A stretch of 64,000 nt of DNA, taken from the NCBI GenBank assembly GCA_041392625.1, contig JAWKLR010000005.1, positions 162,863 through 226,862 on the forward strand, given 5' to 3'. The position numbers and the translations under genes are program-made. Every line of letters starts with the position of its first letter. The first letter of the stretch is position 1. This document shows positions 17,886 through 28,632 of this stretch, piece by piece. The notes under the pieces were generated by a model. It ran no database searches. It had not been told where the DNA came from and saw nothing but the letters and a program-made list of their open reading frames with translations. Source of the stretch: M3007 sp041392625 (lineage in GTDB: Bacteria > Bacteroidota > Bacteroidia > Chitinophagales > Saprospiraceae).

Positions 17886-18178
17886 AGGAACTTATTGATG
17901 ATTTGTTGATGCGCCCATGAACTAGGATGATTTGTTGAAATTGTTTATTCGTTTAGTCCGCCTCTGCATTTCTGTTGATGTAGAGTGGTAAGTAATAAGT
18001 GGCAAGTGATAAGTTGACCTATAACATATCAAAATATACTTCGCGCACTTATTACTTACCACTTCTATATCAACAAATAAACAAGGAAGCGCAGCGTCGG
18101 AGATTAAACAAGGCCCGCAGGGCGAATAAACATCAACTTATCATCTAGCCCCGCCGAAGCGCCTCATCAAATCATCAA
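17886..18178. repeat. Palindromic intergenic element, copy C
   Basis: Contains the outer arm TTGTTGATGCGCCC, the block TTATTCGTTTAGTCCGCCTC, the core GTGGTAAGTAATAAGTGGC and its complement TTATTACTTACCACTTC. Then come a GC-rich AACAAGGCCCGCAGGGCG hairpin and the right outer arm around 18142-18178. An additional GGAAGCGCAGCGTC module, shared with copy D, lies between the core and right arm. Confidence 0.8.
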
Positions 18179-19651
18179 TTACTGCCAACATGTTACCATC
18201 CGGATTTTGTGTTGTATTCCCGACCCATTGCAAAACATAGGTGCCGGCGGGCGAAGAAAGTTGGTTGCTGAGTATGTTTATGCCGTTTGAATTTCAATTT
18301 TCCCTCCCATACTTGCTCGCCGCGGAGATTGTACAAGCGGAATAGTTGTTTGCCCGGCAGGCTGGTATGACTGTTGACAGACAGGTATTCCCGGAATGGA
18401 TTGGGTATGGGTTGCATGTGCTGGAAATCCTGGATTTCACCGTTGCCTGTGCTACAGGGCATTCCTACAATTTCCGTAACCAGCGGGTAGAAAAACGTGC
18501 TCATGTTTTCAGCGCGCAGGGGTTTGTTGGCGGTAAAATGAAAAGAGCCATTGTCGGCAAAATAAAAACAGATAAAAATTCCCAGGTTGGTGTCAAAGGG
18601 AGGGCAACTCGTGGTCGGTCGTATGGTGGGTGGGTTGCTCAGACTGGCGGCGTGGTTGTCCAATCCACCCATTTCCAAAAACAGTTGCCAGGTTGTGGTG
18701 CCAGGGCGAATGGTTTTGCAAAACCATTGCGAAGCCCCACTTAGCGGATAGAATGGTTTGCCCTGGATAAATGGCACAATGGCATCACTGGCTCTGATGG
18801 TACATGTAGACCGCCGAGGTATCGGGGCCTCCCACCCAGTTATTGGTAGGCGCCACATAGGAACTCTATAACAAACTTGCGACTCCAAGTACGTTGGCAT
18901 CTTATTGTCCGCCAAAGTCGTCCTGCCCATTCACAGAACCCAAATCAAGGGCGTTCACCCGGGCATCTCTGTGTCGACTGTCCAGTTTCGGGTGAGCAGT
19001 TTAGTGTTGTGATGTTTTGGTAAGGGGGTAGGGCACTGGTGCCGGGTCGAGTCGAAACAACAAGCCGGTTTTCATTTCCTGATCTAAAAACCCCGTAGCC
19101 AGGGCCAAAAAACCACCGGCACCGCCTTCAGGATGGCATCCAGCGAAGTGGAGTCTTGAATATGCCTGTCTTGCAGCCAACGAATAGCTGATTTTACATC
19201 TTGCTGGCCACGGTAAATGCTGATAATTTCACATGAATCGGCGGGATACAGTGCGTCGTAGGCATTGGGAAAAACATCGGGGGAATATCTTGCGTGCCAC
19301 AGAATGCGGCAACCGACTCCTGCTTGTGCCACCCGAGCCGGTAATTGATGCTTCAACCACGTAGCCTCCGGGAGACCATTTCTTCAGCAAGCCAACTAAT
19401 CTCATCCTTGCATCCACCAACCAACTTCCGCCATGGACCAATACCATAAAGAGGCCGTTCCGGACAAAAATTGCCAATAGGTTTATATAAATCCAGTCGA
19501 AGGGTATCAGTTATTCCGACATAATTCGTCCGGTAGGCGTAGGTAATATCTTTCTCAACAGACCAGGTGAAGCTGCCTTTTTTGTCAGATAGGTTTTTGT
19601 CCCAAGGCATGGGCTTAAAAAAAAGAAAATCAAACTGAATAGGAATCTCAT
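18179..19651 (-). pseudogene. Frameshifted secreted α/β-hydrolase esterase with T9SS sorting domain
   Basis: Starts at 19651 with the signal peptide MRFLFSLIFFFF. The catalytic domain reads ITYAYRTNYVGITDTLRLDL, then VHGGSWL (oxyanion HGGS of carboxylesterases) and MVSRGYVVEASI. Near 19110, a GAGGFLALATGFLDQ segment marks the nucleophile elbow region, though the Ser itself falls at a frame break. The C-terminal end (MQPIPNPFREYLSVNSH, then FRLYNLRGEQVWEGKL) is a type-A T9SS sorting domain. It was therefore a secreted or surface esterase, now with at least eight single-base shifts. Repeats flank it on both sides. Confidence 0.65.
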
Positions 19652-19737
19652 GGTACAGGGCTTGGGCGCGTGGAGTAGGCGATGGAATTTATCTTGTTCA
19701 AATGCGCCAGATATTTCCGGGTATCGTCGGGCAACAA

Positions 19738-19960
19738 GTTAAATTGGTAAGTAGAAAGTAGTAAGTGATAAGTATGCCCTTAAACAAATAAACAATTTCA
19801 ACAAATCAACCAGCCCGAAGGGAGTATCATCAAATCATCCAAGCCCCGCCAGGGGCGCATCATCAAATCATCAATTTTCATAAACAAATAAACAAGGGAA
19901 AGCGCAGCGTCCCGAATAAACAAGGCCCAAAGGGCCGAATAAACAAATATTATACACTTA
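19738..19960. repeat. Palindromic intergenic element, copy D (rearranged)
   Basis: Holds the core GTAAGTAGAAAGTAGTAAGT, two successive right outer arms (AGCCCGAAGGG near 19812 and AAGCCCCGCCAGGGGCGC near 19841), the GGGAAAGCGCAGCGTCCCG module and the AACAAGGCCCAAAGGGCCG hairpin. It looks like two partial copies fused. It ends just upstream of the RND transporter promoter. Confidence 0.7.
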
Positions 19961-19994
19961 TTTGCGTTTTGGGCGGGCTATACGTCAAAAACTG

Positions 19995-20002
19995 TACTTT
20001 TG
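19995..20002 (+). promoter_or_regulatory. Candidate -7 element for RND transporter
   Basis: TACTTTTG fits TAnnTTTG and lies 26 bp before the start codon. A TTTG at 19968-19971 gives a spacing of 23, slightly longer than the usual 19-21. Confidence 0.45.
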
Positions 20003-20028
20003 CACTTTCTAAAGCAATCTGAGCAGTT

Positions 20029-23000
20029 TTGAATATAACCGCACTCTCCATACGCCGCCCTTCTCTGATTATTGTCATTTTCTCCATTCTGACATTTATG
20101 GGGGTGGCCAGCTATATGAACCTGCCCATTGAGCTGGTTCCCAAGTTTAGTCCGCCGGTAGTAACCATCATCACGGTGTATCCGGGAGCGGCACCTTCCG
20201 AGGTAGAAAATGCGGTGAGTAAACCGATTGAAAATGCCGTGTCCTCCCTGGAGGGCATTGAGCAATTGCAGGTTGCTTCCAATGAGAATGCATCGTTTAT
20301 TACCATAGAATTAAACCAGGTGGTGGACCTGGATAAATCCGTTCAGGAAATTCAGCGCAAAGTCGATCAGATTCAATCTCGTTTTCCCAAGGAGGTGCGT
20401 GCGCCGATTGTAAACAAATTTGCCCTGGACGAACTGCCGGTAATGCGACTTGCTGTTCGGAGTAATAAAACCGGAACCGAGTTTTTTGATCAGGTTAAAA
20501 ATCGGATCGTACCAGATATTGCACAGGTAAAAGGCGTTGCGCAGGTGAGCATCCTGGGTGGAGAAGAGCGCGAAATCAAGATCAATATCAACAGCAGCAG
20601 GCTGGAGCAGTACGGACTATCACTGCTACAAATCACGCAGGCTGTTCAGGCAGCAAACCTGGATTTCCCTACGGGAAAAGTGACCGGGGAAGACGGACAG
20701 CTCCGCATCCGCCTCGCGGGAAAATTCCTGGACCTGGATAATATTCGGGATCTGGTGGTTGGTAAAAACCGGTTTGGATCCTCCATTTTCCTGAAGGATA
20801 TTGCTGAAGTACAGGACGGGGTAAAGGACCCTGAAATCCTGTGTCGCACCAATGCGCTCCCGGCTGTGGGCCTCACCATTCGGAAGCAAGGCGATGCCAA
20901 CGCTGTGGAAATGGCTGAGGAGGTATTGATCAAATTAATGGCTCTGGAAGAGCAGTACACAGACGAAGGCCTGAAGTTTCAGGTGGTTGCAAATAGCAGT
21001 AAGTTTACCAACATGGCCACCGATGCGGTGATTCACGACTTGATGATTGCGGTACTGTTGGTTGCTCTTGTAATGTTGGTCTTTTTGCACAGCATGCGGA
21101 ATGCCTTGATCGTTTTGGTTTCTATTCCGACCTCCATTGTCACCACATTTATCATGATGAAATTGTTGGGGTACTCCCTCAACCTGATGTCTCTTTTGGG
21201 TCTTTCACTGGCAATTGGTATTCTGGTGGACGATGCAATTGTGGTAATCGAAAATATATACCGACACCTGGAAATGGGTAAAAGTCGGGTACAGGCTTCC
21301 TACGATGGCCGGATGGAAATCGGCTTTACCGCCTTGAGTATTACCCTGGTAGACGTGGTGGTATTCCTGCCGATTGTATTTACCGTTGGTATGGTACCCA
21401 ATTTGTTGCGGCAGTTTTGTCTGACGGTTCTGACCTCCACCATGATGTCCCTTTTTGTGTCTTTCACCCTGGTTCCCTGGCTTACTTCCCGGTTTGGCAA
21501 ACTGCACCGGTTTGAGGGTAAGAATGTTGCCGGGCGCGTGATTTTGCGCTTTGAGGAGTTTTTAGATTGGATTTCAGAGGGTTTTGTTAAAATATTGGAA
21601 TGGGCGCTTCGCAGCTGGCGGACCCGAACGGCCACCCTGATGATGGCGCTGATTCTATTTGCAGCCTCCTTTGTATTGCTTACTGAGGGGTATGTAGGAA
21701 ATGCATTTTTTGATCCGGGCGAGCGCGGCGAATTTTTGGTTGAAATCCAATTGCCCAAAGATGCTGCGCTGTCGCAAACCGATGAAATAACCAAACAGGT
21801 AGAAGAGTGGTTGGGCCAACAGCCCGATGTGGTCAATACCTACACGACGGTGGGTACCAACAACAAATCGTTTGGGCTCAACAATCCTTATGTCGCAGAG
21901 ATCTATGTCTTTTTGCGCGATATAGAAAAGCGGGGCGGAATGCCCACGGATGTATTTGCCCGACAAACCAAGGTGCAACTGGAGGAAAAAATTGCTGGTG
22001 CCCGCATAACCACCTCTCCCATTGATATTTTGGGCCTGTCTTTTTCTCCGATTGAGGTAATGTTGAACGGGCCGAACCTCGACAGTTTGCTGGAGTTGGC
22101 AGAAGTTGTAAAAAGAGAAATGGCCCTGGTGCCGGGATGTGTTGAAATTGAGACTTCCGTTGAGGGCGGCAATCCGGAAATTCGCGTGGATGTTGATCGC
22201 AAGCGCCTGGCCGATTACGGTCTGACTATGGCCCAGGTTGGCCTCACCCTGCAGACGGCTTTCAGCGGAAACTCCGATGCGAAATACCGCGACGGCGAAT
22301 ACGAATATCCTATCCGTGTTGCATTGGATGCATTTGACCGGCGGAGTGCGCAGAATATTAAGAACATGTCGTTTGTCAACCCGCTTGGCAATACGGTTTA
22401 CCTCAAGCAGTTTGCGGAAATTACTTCGAGTACTGCACCAACTCGCCTGGAACGGCGGGATCGACTGCCTTCGGTAATGCTTACCTCTCAGGTAATCGGC
22501 CGACCCAACGGATCTGTGGGGCGCGACATCAAAAACCGATTGGCTGAAATCCGGAAGCCAACCGGAAGTTATATCAAGTTTGGGGGCGACCTGAAACGGC
22601 AGGAGCAGGGCCTCAATACCCTGGGTTTTGCCTTGTGGACCTCCCTGCTGTTGGTATACCTGATCATGGTGGCTTTGTACGACAACTGGGTTTATCCTCT
22701 GGTCGTATTGGTATCCATCCCATTGTCTATAATTGGTGCATTTTTGGCGCTTGCTCTGGCACGCGAAAACCTGACCGTATTTACTGGTTTGGGCTTGTTG
22801 ATGTTGGTGGGTCTGGTAGGTAAAAATGCCATTCTGGTCGTCGACTTTGCCAACCACCTGAAGAGCCAGGGAACCGAGTTGCGCAAAGCCCTCTTGCTGG
22901 CAACCAAATTGCGTTTCCGGCCGGTACTCATGACCAACATTGCGATGGTTATAGGTTTGCTGCCGATTGCGCTTGCCGAAGGAGCAGGATCTGACTGGAA

Positions 23001-23148
23001 AAACGGCCTTGCCTGGGCGATTATCGGAGGGCTAAACTCCTCCATGTTCTTGTCGCTCATTGTGGTACCCGTTGTGTACTGGATTTTCGATCGGGCGCTG
23101 GCTCGATTTGGGCTCGACAAAAAACAAAAAATCGATTTTGAGGAGTAA
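20029..23148 (+). CDS. RND-family (AcrB/HAE1-type) efflux transporter
   Basis: A 1039-residue inner-membrane proton-driven transporter. The first usable start is TTG at 20029: an in-frame TGA lies nine bases upstream and the next Met is inside the first helix. The opening MNITALSIRRPSLIIVIFSI is typical. Twelve hydrophobic segments occur as 1+5+1+5 with two large periplasmic domains (about 35-330 and 560-860). The helix-4 proton relay GILVDDAIVVIENIYRH is intact, and GKNAILVVDFANHL supplies the helix-10 Lys. Such pumps normally have a membrane-fusion protein and a TolC-like channel in the same operon. None is present on either side, so partners must be encoded elsewhere. Substrate unknown. 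Confidence 0.92.
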   Translation: MNITALSIRRPSLIIVIFSILTFMGVASYMNLPIELVPKFSPPVVTIITVYPGAAPSEVENAVSKPIENAVSSLEGIEQLQVASNENASFITIELNQVVDLDKSVQEIQRKVDQIQSRFPKEVRAPIVNKFALDELPVMRLAVRSNKTGTEFFDQVKNRIVPDIAQVKGVAQVSILGGEEREIKININSSRLEQYGLSLLQITQAVQAANLDFPTGKVTGEDGQLRIRLAGKFLDLDNIRDLVVGKNRFGSSIFLKDIAEVQDGVKDPEILCRTNALPAVGLTIRKQGDANAVEMAEEVLIKLMALEEQYTDEGLKFQVVANSSKFTNMATDAVIHDLMIAVLLVALVMLVFLHSMRNALIVLVSIPTSIVTTFIMMKLLGYSLNLMSLLGLSLAIGILVDDAIVVIENIYRHLEMGKSRVQASYDGRMEIGFTALSITLVDVVVFLPIVFTVGMVPNLLRQFCLTVLTSTMMSLFVSFTLVPWLTSRFGKLHRFEGKNVAGRVILRFEEFLDWISEGFVKILEWALRSWRTRTATLMMALILFAASFVLLTEGYVGNAFFDPGERGEFLVEIQLPKDAALSQTDEITKQVEEWLGQQPDVVNTYTTVGTNNKSFGLNNPYVAEIYVFLRDIEKRGGMPTDVFARQTKVQLEEKIAGARITTSPIDILGLSFSPIEVMLNGPNLDSLLELAEVVKREMALVPGCVEIETSVEGGNPEIRVDVDRKRLADYGLTMAQVGLTLQTAFSGNSDAKYRDGEYEYPIRVALDAFDRRSAQNIKNMSFVNPLGNTVYLKQFAEITSSTAPTRLERRDRLPSVMLTSQVIGRPNGSVGRDIKNRLAEIRKPTGSYIKFGGDLKRQEQGLNTLGFALWTSLLLVYLIMVALYDNWVYPLVVLVSIPLSIIGAFLALALARENLTVFTGLGLLMLVGLVGKNAILVVDFANHLKSQGTELRKALLLATKLRFRPVLMTNIAMVIGLLPIALAEGAGSDWKNGLAWAIIGGLNSSMFLSLIVVPVVYWIFDRALARFGLDKKQKIDFEE

Positions 23149-23170
23149 AAACTTAGGATGCTAACAAGAT

Positions 23171-23210
23171 AAAAGCCCGGATTTCGACTACTCGAAACCT
23201 GGGCTTTTTA
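23171..23210. terminator. Bidirectional terminator between RND gene and receptor
   Basis: Stem AAAAGCCCGGATTTCGA / TCGAAACCTGGGCTTTT around a short loop, between convergent genes ending at 23148 and 23243. A- and T-runs on both sides. Confidence 0.8.
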
Positions 23211-23242
23211 GTTTGAATTCAGACCATCTGGGGCCATGTTTA

Positions 23243-26200
23243 TTAGAATGAATAGCGCAAGCCTACCTGCAATTGCCAGCGGGAAGAAAGGCTAAAATCA
23301 TCAAAAAACGTGCTCGTCTGAGCAGTATCAAATGTGTACGTTGGCGTACCAGTAGCACCATCTACACTTACTGCAACAGGTTGTACCAGGCCGGTGTAGG
23401 TGGCAAATTGGCGAACACCCCAGCTTGAATTTAATAGGTTTCCAACATTCAGGACATCAATGCTCAATTGAACGGTGTTGTTGTTTGGAAGTATGAAGTC
23501 CTGAAGAATTCGCATGTCAAAACGAGAGAACCAGGGGCTCAAGGAAGCATATTTTTCTGCGTAGGCTCCACGGTTTCCACTCAGATAGTCGTCCTGGGCA
23601 ATGTAGCTTTTGAATCCGGTGCGTTGCGCAGCTTGCTCCTCAGCACTTCCGGTAAACGCCATTTGATCAATCTCTCCATCGGTTGGAATGTAGAGCAAAT
23701 CGTTGAGGCTTGAGCCGTCGTTGTTGATGTCGCCGGCATAGGTAAAGCTAAACCGCCCACCTTGGGCGTATTCTCCAAAAATAGCAATTGAAGTTGCCAT
23801 TTTACCGTATTCAAAACGCTTCATACCGGCACCTACGATGCGGTGTTTGTTTCCGTAGAGGGATGGCGCCAGTTCTGGTGTGTTGGTTTGTTGAATGTTC
23901 CCCGGATTCCGGTCGTATGCATCGGATGAAATCTCTGCATCAATCGAAGCGGCATCTTTTGCGTCCAGGAAGTTGTAGCCGATTTGGAACATAGATCCGT
24001 CCTCCCAGTTTTTGGTGACCTGGAAGGTGGAATTGAAGGTATATCCCAGGTTGGTGTTGGTAAACACATATGCATTGGTAGCTCCTCCGAAAATGGTTGC
24101 GCGATCGCTGTCGAGGTATCTCGGGCGGTTATCAACGCCACTCAGTGTGCCGGTAGGAGGCTTCAGGCCATAGTTGCGTACCATCATCGCATTGATGTCT
24201 TTGGTATACACCAGATCGATGGTACCAATCCAGCCCGATCCAAATTGTTGATCAAAGCCCAGGTTGGAACGCCATACCTGAGGGAATTTGAAATCGGGAT
24301 CGGTAACACAGTAAAAGAAGAAATCCGGGTTGGCAACCTGGTTTCCAATCCAGACAAATGGGAAACGGCCGGTGAACAGACCGGAACCACCACGCAACTG
24401 GCTGGAGCGGTCGCCTTTTAGGTCGTAATTAAAACCAAAACGGGGAGAGAATAAAGGCGTCTGTTTTGGAAGCACGGTATGATCAAAGAAAACAGAGTTT
24501 CCATCTTCATCAAAATATTCGATGTCTGGTGCATAGGTGCCTCCGTCAGCCAAAAGTCCTCCTTTCCGATCGATGTTTTGCTGGATGAGTTCTTTAGTAT
24601 CAAAATACAAAGGCATATCCATTCGAAGTCCAAGGGTGAGGACAAGTTTGTCATTTGCTTGCCACTCATCTTGTCCGTAAAATGCCAGTTGGCCCAAGTT
24701 CGTTTCGGCGAGGGCCCAGGCATCGTTGGTATTGTTGTCTGTAAATGCTTGTTGAGCTCCTGCAACCTCGGCATCAAAATCACCGGAGTTGATGAAGTTT
24801 GCAAAATCAGCAATGTCAACATCCGGGAAGAAAACCCGTGCGCCATAGGCTGTCAGGTTGAAGGAGTTGTTGAAATCAAACCGCTCCAGGCTGGCACCGA
24901 GGGTAAACGTGTGTGCCCCGGCATAAATGTTGAAGTTATCGTTGATCTGATACACATCCTGATCCAGAACATTGTGCACAGAGAATGGTTCATGCCCGGC
25001 TACAATGTAGCGCTGTCCGTTTTTCCCGATATTGAGTACAGGGAAGGGAGAAGAAAACGGATCGCGGGAATCGCGGAATTGGGTGTAGCCCACCTGCAGT
25101 TTGTTTGCATATTTATTTCCAAACAGCGACTTGAGTTCGGCGATGGTGCCAAACAGTTTGTTGTTGATCCGGTATCCGGAATTGCGGAACTGGAGGGTCG
25201 TAAAGTCAGGTCCCCGCCGGCCGATTGCAGAGGGGTGGGCGGGCTTTTCCTGGAATGCATCGAGGAAGTTTCCGGTGATGGTGAGTTTGTGAACGTCGTT
25301 GATATTCCAGTCCAATTTCAACATCCCTTTTTGGTTGTTGGTGTTGTACTTAAAATTCTCGTACGGGCCGGTTTCATAGCCATACCGGTCGAACAGCATT
25401 TGTGACACCATTTCCAGATCGGAAGCGGCGACACGCGATTCATTGGCAGCACCTGTTCCCCGGTTTGCAACGAAGTAGGAGCCGAGGTCCGACCGGCGTT
25501 CAATTTCGAGGTTGGCAAAGAAAAACAGTTTGTCTTTAATCAATGGACCACCGAAACTAAAACCGGTTTGCAGTTGGTTGAGGTCGCCACGTACCACTTC
25601 CTGGTCGCCAACTTTTACGCCCAGCATGTCTTTGTTTCTGTAAAAACCGAATACCGTGCCTTTAAACTCATTGGTTCCCGATTTGGTAACGGCATTGATG
25701 GCTGCGCCTGTAAAGCCGGTTTGGGTTACATCGTAGGGAGCAATTGCCACGTTAATTTGATCGATGGCATCGAGTGATACGGGTTGGGCATCAGCCTGAC
25801 CACCCGGAGTGGCAGCATCCAGTCCGAATGGGTTGTTGAAGATTGTTCCGTCCAGCGAATAGTTGTTAAACTGATCGTTGCGACCGGCAAAACTTCCACC
25901 CTGTGCCGACATTGGAACTAAGCGGGTATAATCCGCCGCAGATCGCGTAATGGTTGGGAGGTTTCGGATTTGCTGACTGCTAACGTTGGTTGCAGCCCCA
26001 GTGCGCCTGCTGTTCAGGACACCATTGGCATCGTACACAACCTTTACCTCACCGAGGGTAGTGGTATTGTCTTTTAGTACAAAATCCTGGGTGAGTTTCT
26101 GAGCCAGCTTTAGCTCTGGAATAATGGCTTCCTGCGCTTCATATCCGGTGAGGGATGCCGTCACCTGATAAGGCCCGCCCACGCGCGGGTTGGAAGGAGT

Positions 26201-26397
26201 GTAGCGCCCGTCGGCACAGCAGTAACTCCGTACTTGGTTCCTGACGGAGTATGGATGGCCACAACGGTTGCGCCCGGTAGGGATGAACCGTCGGCATCGG
26301 TTACGGATCCTACGAGTGACGCAGTTGTAACCTGACCATAGGCAGTGGAAAGGCCAAGCGTGCACAGCAAGGCCAACAATAGGGTAAAATGCTTCAT
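23243..26397 (-). pseudogene. Oar-like TonB-dependent receptor with N-terminal frameshift
   Basis: An outer-membrane TonB-dependent transporter of about 1050 residues. The true start is 26397: signal peptide MKHFTLLLALLCTLGLSTAY, then a carboxypeptidase-regulatory-like domain (TTASLVGSVTDADGSSLPGA). Near 26217 the frame changes by one base, after GTKYGVTA. The rest continues uninterrupted to 23243: ADGRYTPSNPRVGGPYQV, the plug (YSLDGTIFNNPFGLDAATPG and GAAINAVTKSGTNEFKGTV) and the large β-barrel. The plug and repeat-free barrel match Oar-like receptors rather than SusC; no SusD partner is nearby. One shift in 3.1 kb with everything else intact suggests either a recent mutation or a base-calling error. 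Confidence 0.75.
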
Positions 26398-26526
26398 ACA
26401 AACTAAATTGAAATGGTGTAATATTGCATCACAAACTTAGTAATAACTTAAATAATAGAGTATTAAATTTTGAAAACCGAGGAGTTGCTGGTTAGTGCAA
26501 AGTACAAAACGTTGGTGAGTTTGCCA

Positions 26527-27123
26527 TCATTCTGATTTGACCCACATTTTCAATTTGGAGTCGAATGCTTGCGTATGAATGGAGTAACTGGCGGGTATTT
26601 CATCCAGATAACTGAAGTAGCTGACAAGTCGGGTGCCTGTCGGCATCAGATTAAGTTGTGTCCGGGTATATGCACAGTATTTTGCATAAAATGCGCGATC
26701 AAGCGGTATGCTTTGATCGATGGGGTAATCGGAAGAAATGTGCTCGTAAAATGGATTGAAAATGTAGACCGCATTGAAGTCCTGAAGTTGAATATCCAGG
26801 ATATTGGCATGCCGAAATTCAAGGCGATCCAGGTGGTGTTTTTCCGACAAAACCAAGGCCATTTCGTGGAGGTGTAAGCGTTGTTCCACACCGACAAAAT
26901 ACCCCTGCGTGGAGGCTGCCCCGATCGCCACCGACTTGCCGGCACCAGAGCCGATGTCGAGTACCCGGGTGCCGGGCTTGTCGACTAAAAAACGGGCCGC
27001 TTCAAGCGCGACTTCGACCGGGGTAAAATGAAATTCGGCTATTTCCTGCATCTGTTCCGGGTAGATGCGGTTAAAGACTTCATCGGTTACAAGCTGGCCT
27101 GTTTTTAGTTGCTGGAAGGGCAT
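26527..27123 (-). CDS. Class I SAM-dependent methyltransferase
   Basis: A 198-residue Rossmann-fold methyltransferase. Motif I is VLDIGSGAGKSVAIGAA near residue 54, with the acidic end of β2 in VGVEQR. Motif IV reads YIFNPFYEH, an NPxY/F form that often goes with amino-group methylation, although this is not decisive. A helical N-terminal cap (QLVTDEVFNRIYPEQMQEIA) precedes the fold. Substrate unknown. Only 5 bp separate it from the upstream decayed lipoprotein on the same strand, so it may be read as the last gene of that cluster. Confidence 0.82.
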   Translation of the reverse strand: MPFQQLKTGQLVTDEVFNRIYPEQMQEIAEFHFTPVEVALEAARFLVDKPGTRVLDIGSGAGKSVAIGAASTQGYFVGVEQRLHLHEMALVLSEKHHLDRLEFRHANILDIQLQDFNAVYIFNPFYEHISSDYPIDQSIPLDRAFYAKYCAYTRTQLNLMPTGTRLVSYFSYLDEIPASYSIHTQAFDSKLKMWVKSE

Positions 27124-27128
27124 GTGGT

Positions 27129-28494
27129 TTACAATGAATTGGCTGGAAGGCCCATCAGCCAGGCTTTGGATAGGGGTCGGGTAGTTGACTCGGAGCCAAA
27201 TGCCCAGAAAACGTCATTCTTTATTATGAACTGATTGATTCGGGTTTGTAAATGAGTTGCCCCGAACGTTCGACTTGAAATGGGTTCACCATTTACGGGG
27301 TTTACAACTTGAATCCATGCGTTCCCAATGGTATATTCTTCTGTACACGTGGTGCAGTATGAGGTAGAAGATACTCCTGCAAGATAAATCTTATTATTCC
27401 ATAGATGCACGTCGTACAGCCAATCTCCTTTTTGAGCATTTCTGTAAACTTTATTCCAGTTCATAGAACCAGAATTTATATCTAAAGCAACCAGAAAGCC
27501 ACTGGTCCAATGTTGGCCAGAAGCGGTTTCGCCCTTTTGATCATCCCGCAGGCTGCCGCAGAGGTAAACTTTGTTGTTTTCAATATGCATTCCCCTACGG
27601 TAGAGGAATATCTCGCGATCGGAATTGCTAATTTTTTGTTTCCAGAGTAAATCTTCTGGGTTGTTGTAGGAAAACGCAGCAGCATGAGCGGCTACATAAT
27701 TGCTTGAATGTTGTCCTCCATCAGTTTCATATCCAGAAACTACAATTTTGCCATTGTCTAGCGCCACGTTTTGAAACTGAATTCCGGCCCAGGTTTCATT
27801 TACCAACTCTGTTTCATCAAGACTTGAAAAAGCAAAGTTCGATTTACTGATTTGAATTTTTGAAATATTGGGATAATAATTGTTCTTGCTTGATCTAAAG
27901 AACCACTCCGGAAATCAAAATTTCCACATATCCTGCGGTATTTGCAGAAACAACCATAGCATTCATGTTTTGTTGAAAGTCTATGGCCAGGCTGTTTATA
28001 AAAATTCCCATCTGAGTCAAACAGCATCATCCGGTTGCGATCTGGATCATCCGGGTTGTTTTCATTTCATCGTAACCAACGGAAGTAGGATGTATTCTTT
28101 AGCGCCCAGAACTCCAGCCGGAATAACCAGCAGGCTCCTAATGGTAAATCCGGGTCGTTTCTCCCAGATTTTTTCACCTGAATCATCCATTTTGATAACT
28201 GCGGGATCAAAATAGTCCTCTATATCCTGTCCGCCAACATTAGTGCCGACAGAAGACTGTGAAGCATCGAGTGAACCGACTGTATACATCCCATTTTGCA
28301 AGGATGGCTCCGCAAGATAAAATTGGCTTCGAAACTGGTCATTCCCAAAACGAACCGAATGTAGAATCAGGTCGTTGTCTGCCGGAATCTGACTGTTTGA
28401 ATATTCTGGCTCCATAAGGTGGCTCTGCAGTTTGTGGTTCACAGCTGAACATGCATAACGTTGCAACAACGAGTCCAATCAAATAGTATTTCAT
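27129..28494 (-). pseudogene. Tandem lipoprotein family, copy 3 (frameshifted)
   Basis: Starts at 28494 with a lipoprotein signal peptide (MKYYLIGLVVATLCMFSC). It then follows the same order as its paralogue at 29902: YLAEPSLQNGMYTVGSLDAS, EKIWEKRPGFTIRSLLVIPA, MMLFDSDGNF, later HWTSGFLVALDINSGSMNWN, and the C-terminus WAFGSESTTRPLSKAWLMGL. Frame breaks fall near 28430, 28060 and 27800-27900. The final 225 codons (27806 to 27129) are open. The family reads as a β-propeller-like lipoprotein with repeated outer strands; function unknown. Confidence 0.7.
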
Positions 28495-28632
28495 ATATTC
28501 AATTTCATGACGGATTTAAGCAGGTGCCCTATCAGAGTGTATTGGGGTCCAGGCTCCAAACAAGGGCCTTTGCGGTAGAGCGTATCTCCGATTTATATCC
28601 AGCCTTCAAAATAAGTCATTTTTGATACAAAA
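28495..28632. other. Spacer between lipoprotein copies 2 and 3
   Basis: 138 bp without an ORF or recognisable repeat; it takes the place of the lost C-terminus of copy 2. Confidence 0.35.

Noticed and set aside
16800..19960. CRISPR array
   Set aside because: The repeated units are long palindromes with irregular spacing and no unique spacers of constant length; no cas genes.
21655..22857. 400-codon open frame antisense to the RND transporter
   Set aside because: No signal, family motif or ribosome-binding site; composition follows the sense gene, so it is a shadow frame.
23243..26401. Single uninterrupted receptor ORF beginning at 26401
   Set aside because: Its first 60 residues are Cys/Arg-rich nonsense, while a perfect signal peptide lies in the neighbouring frame from 26397; a frameshift explains both.
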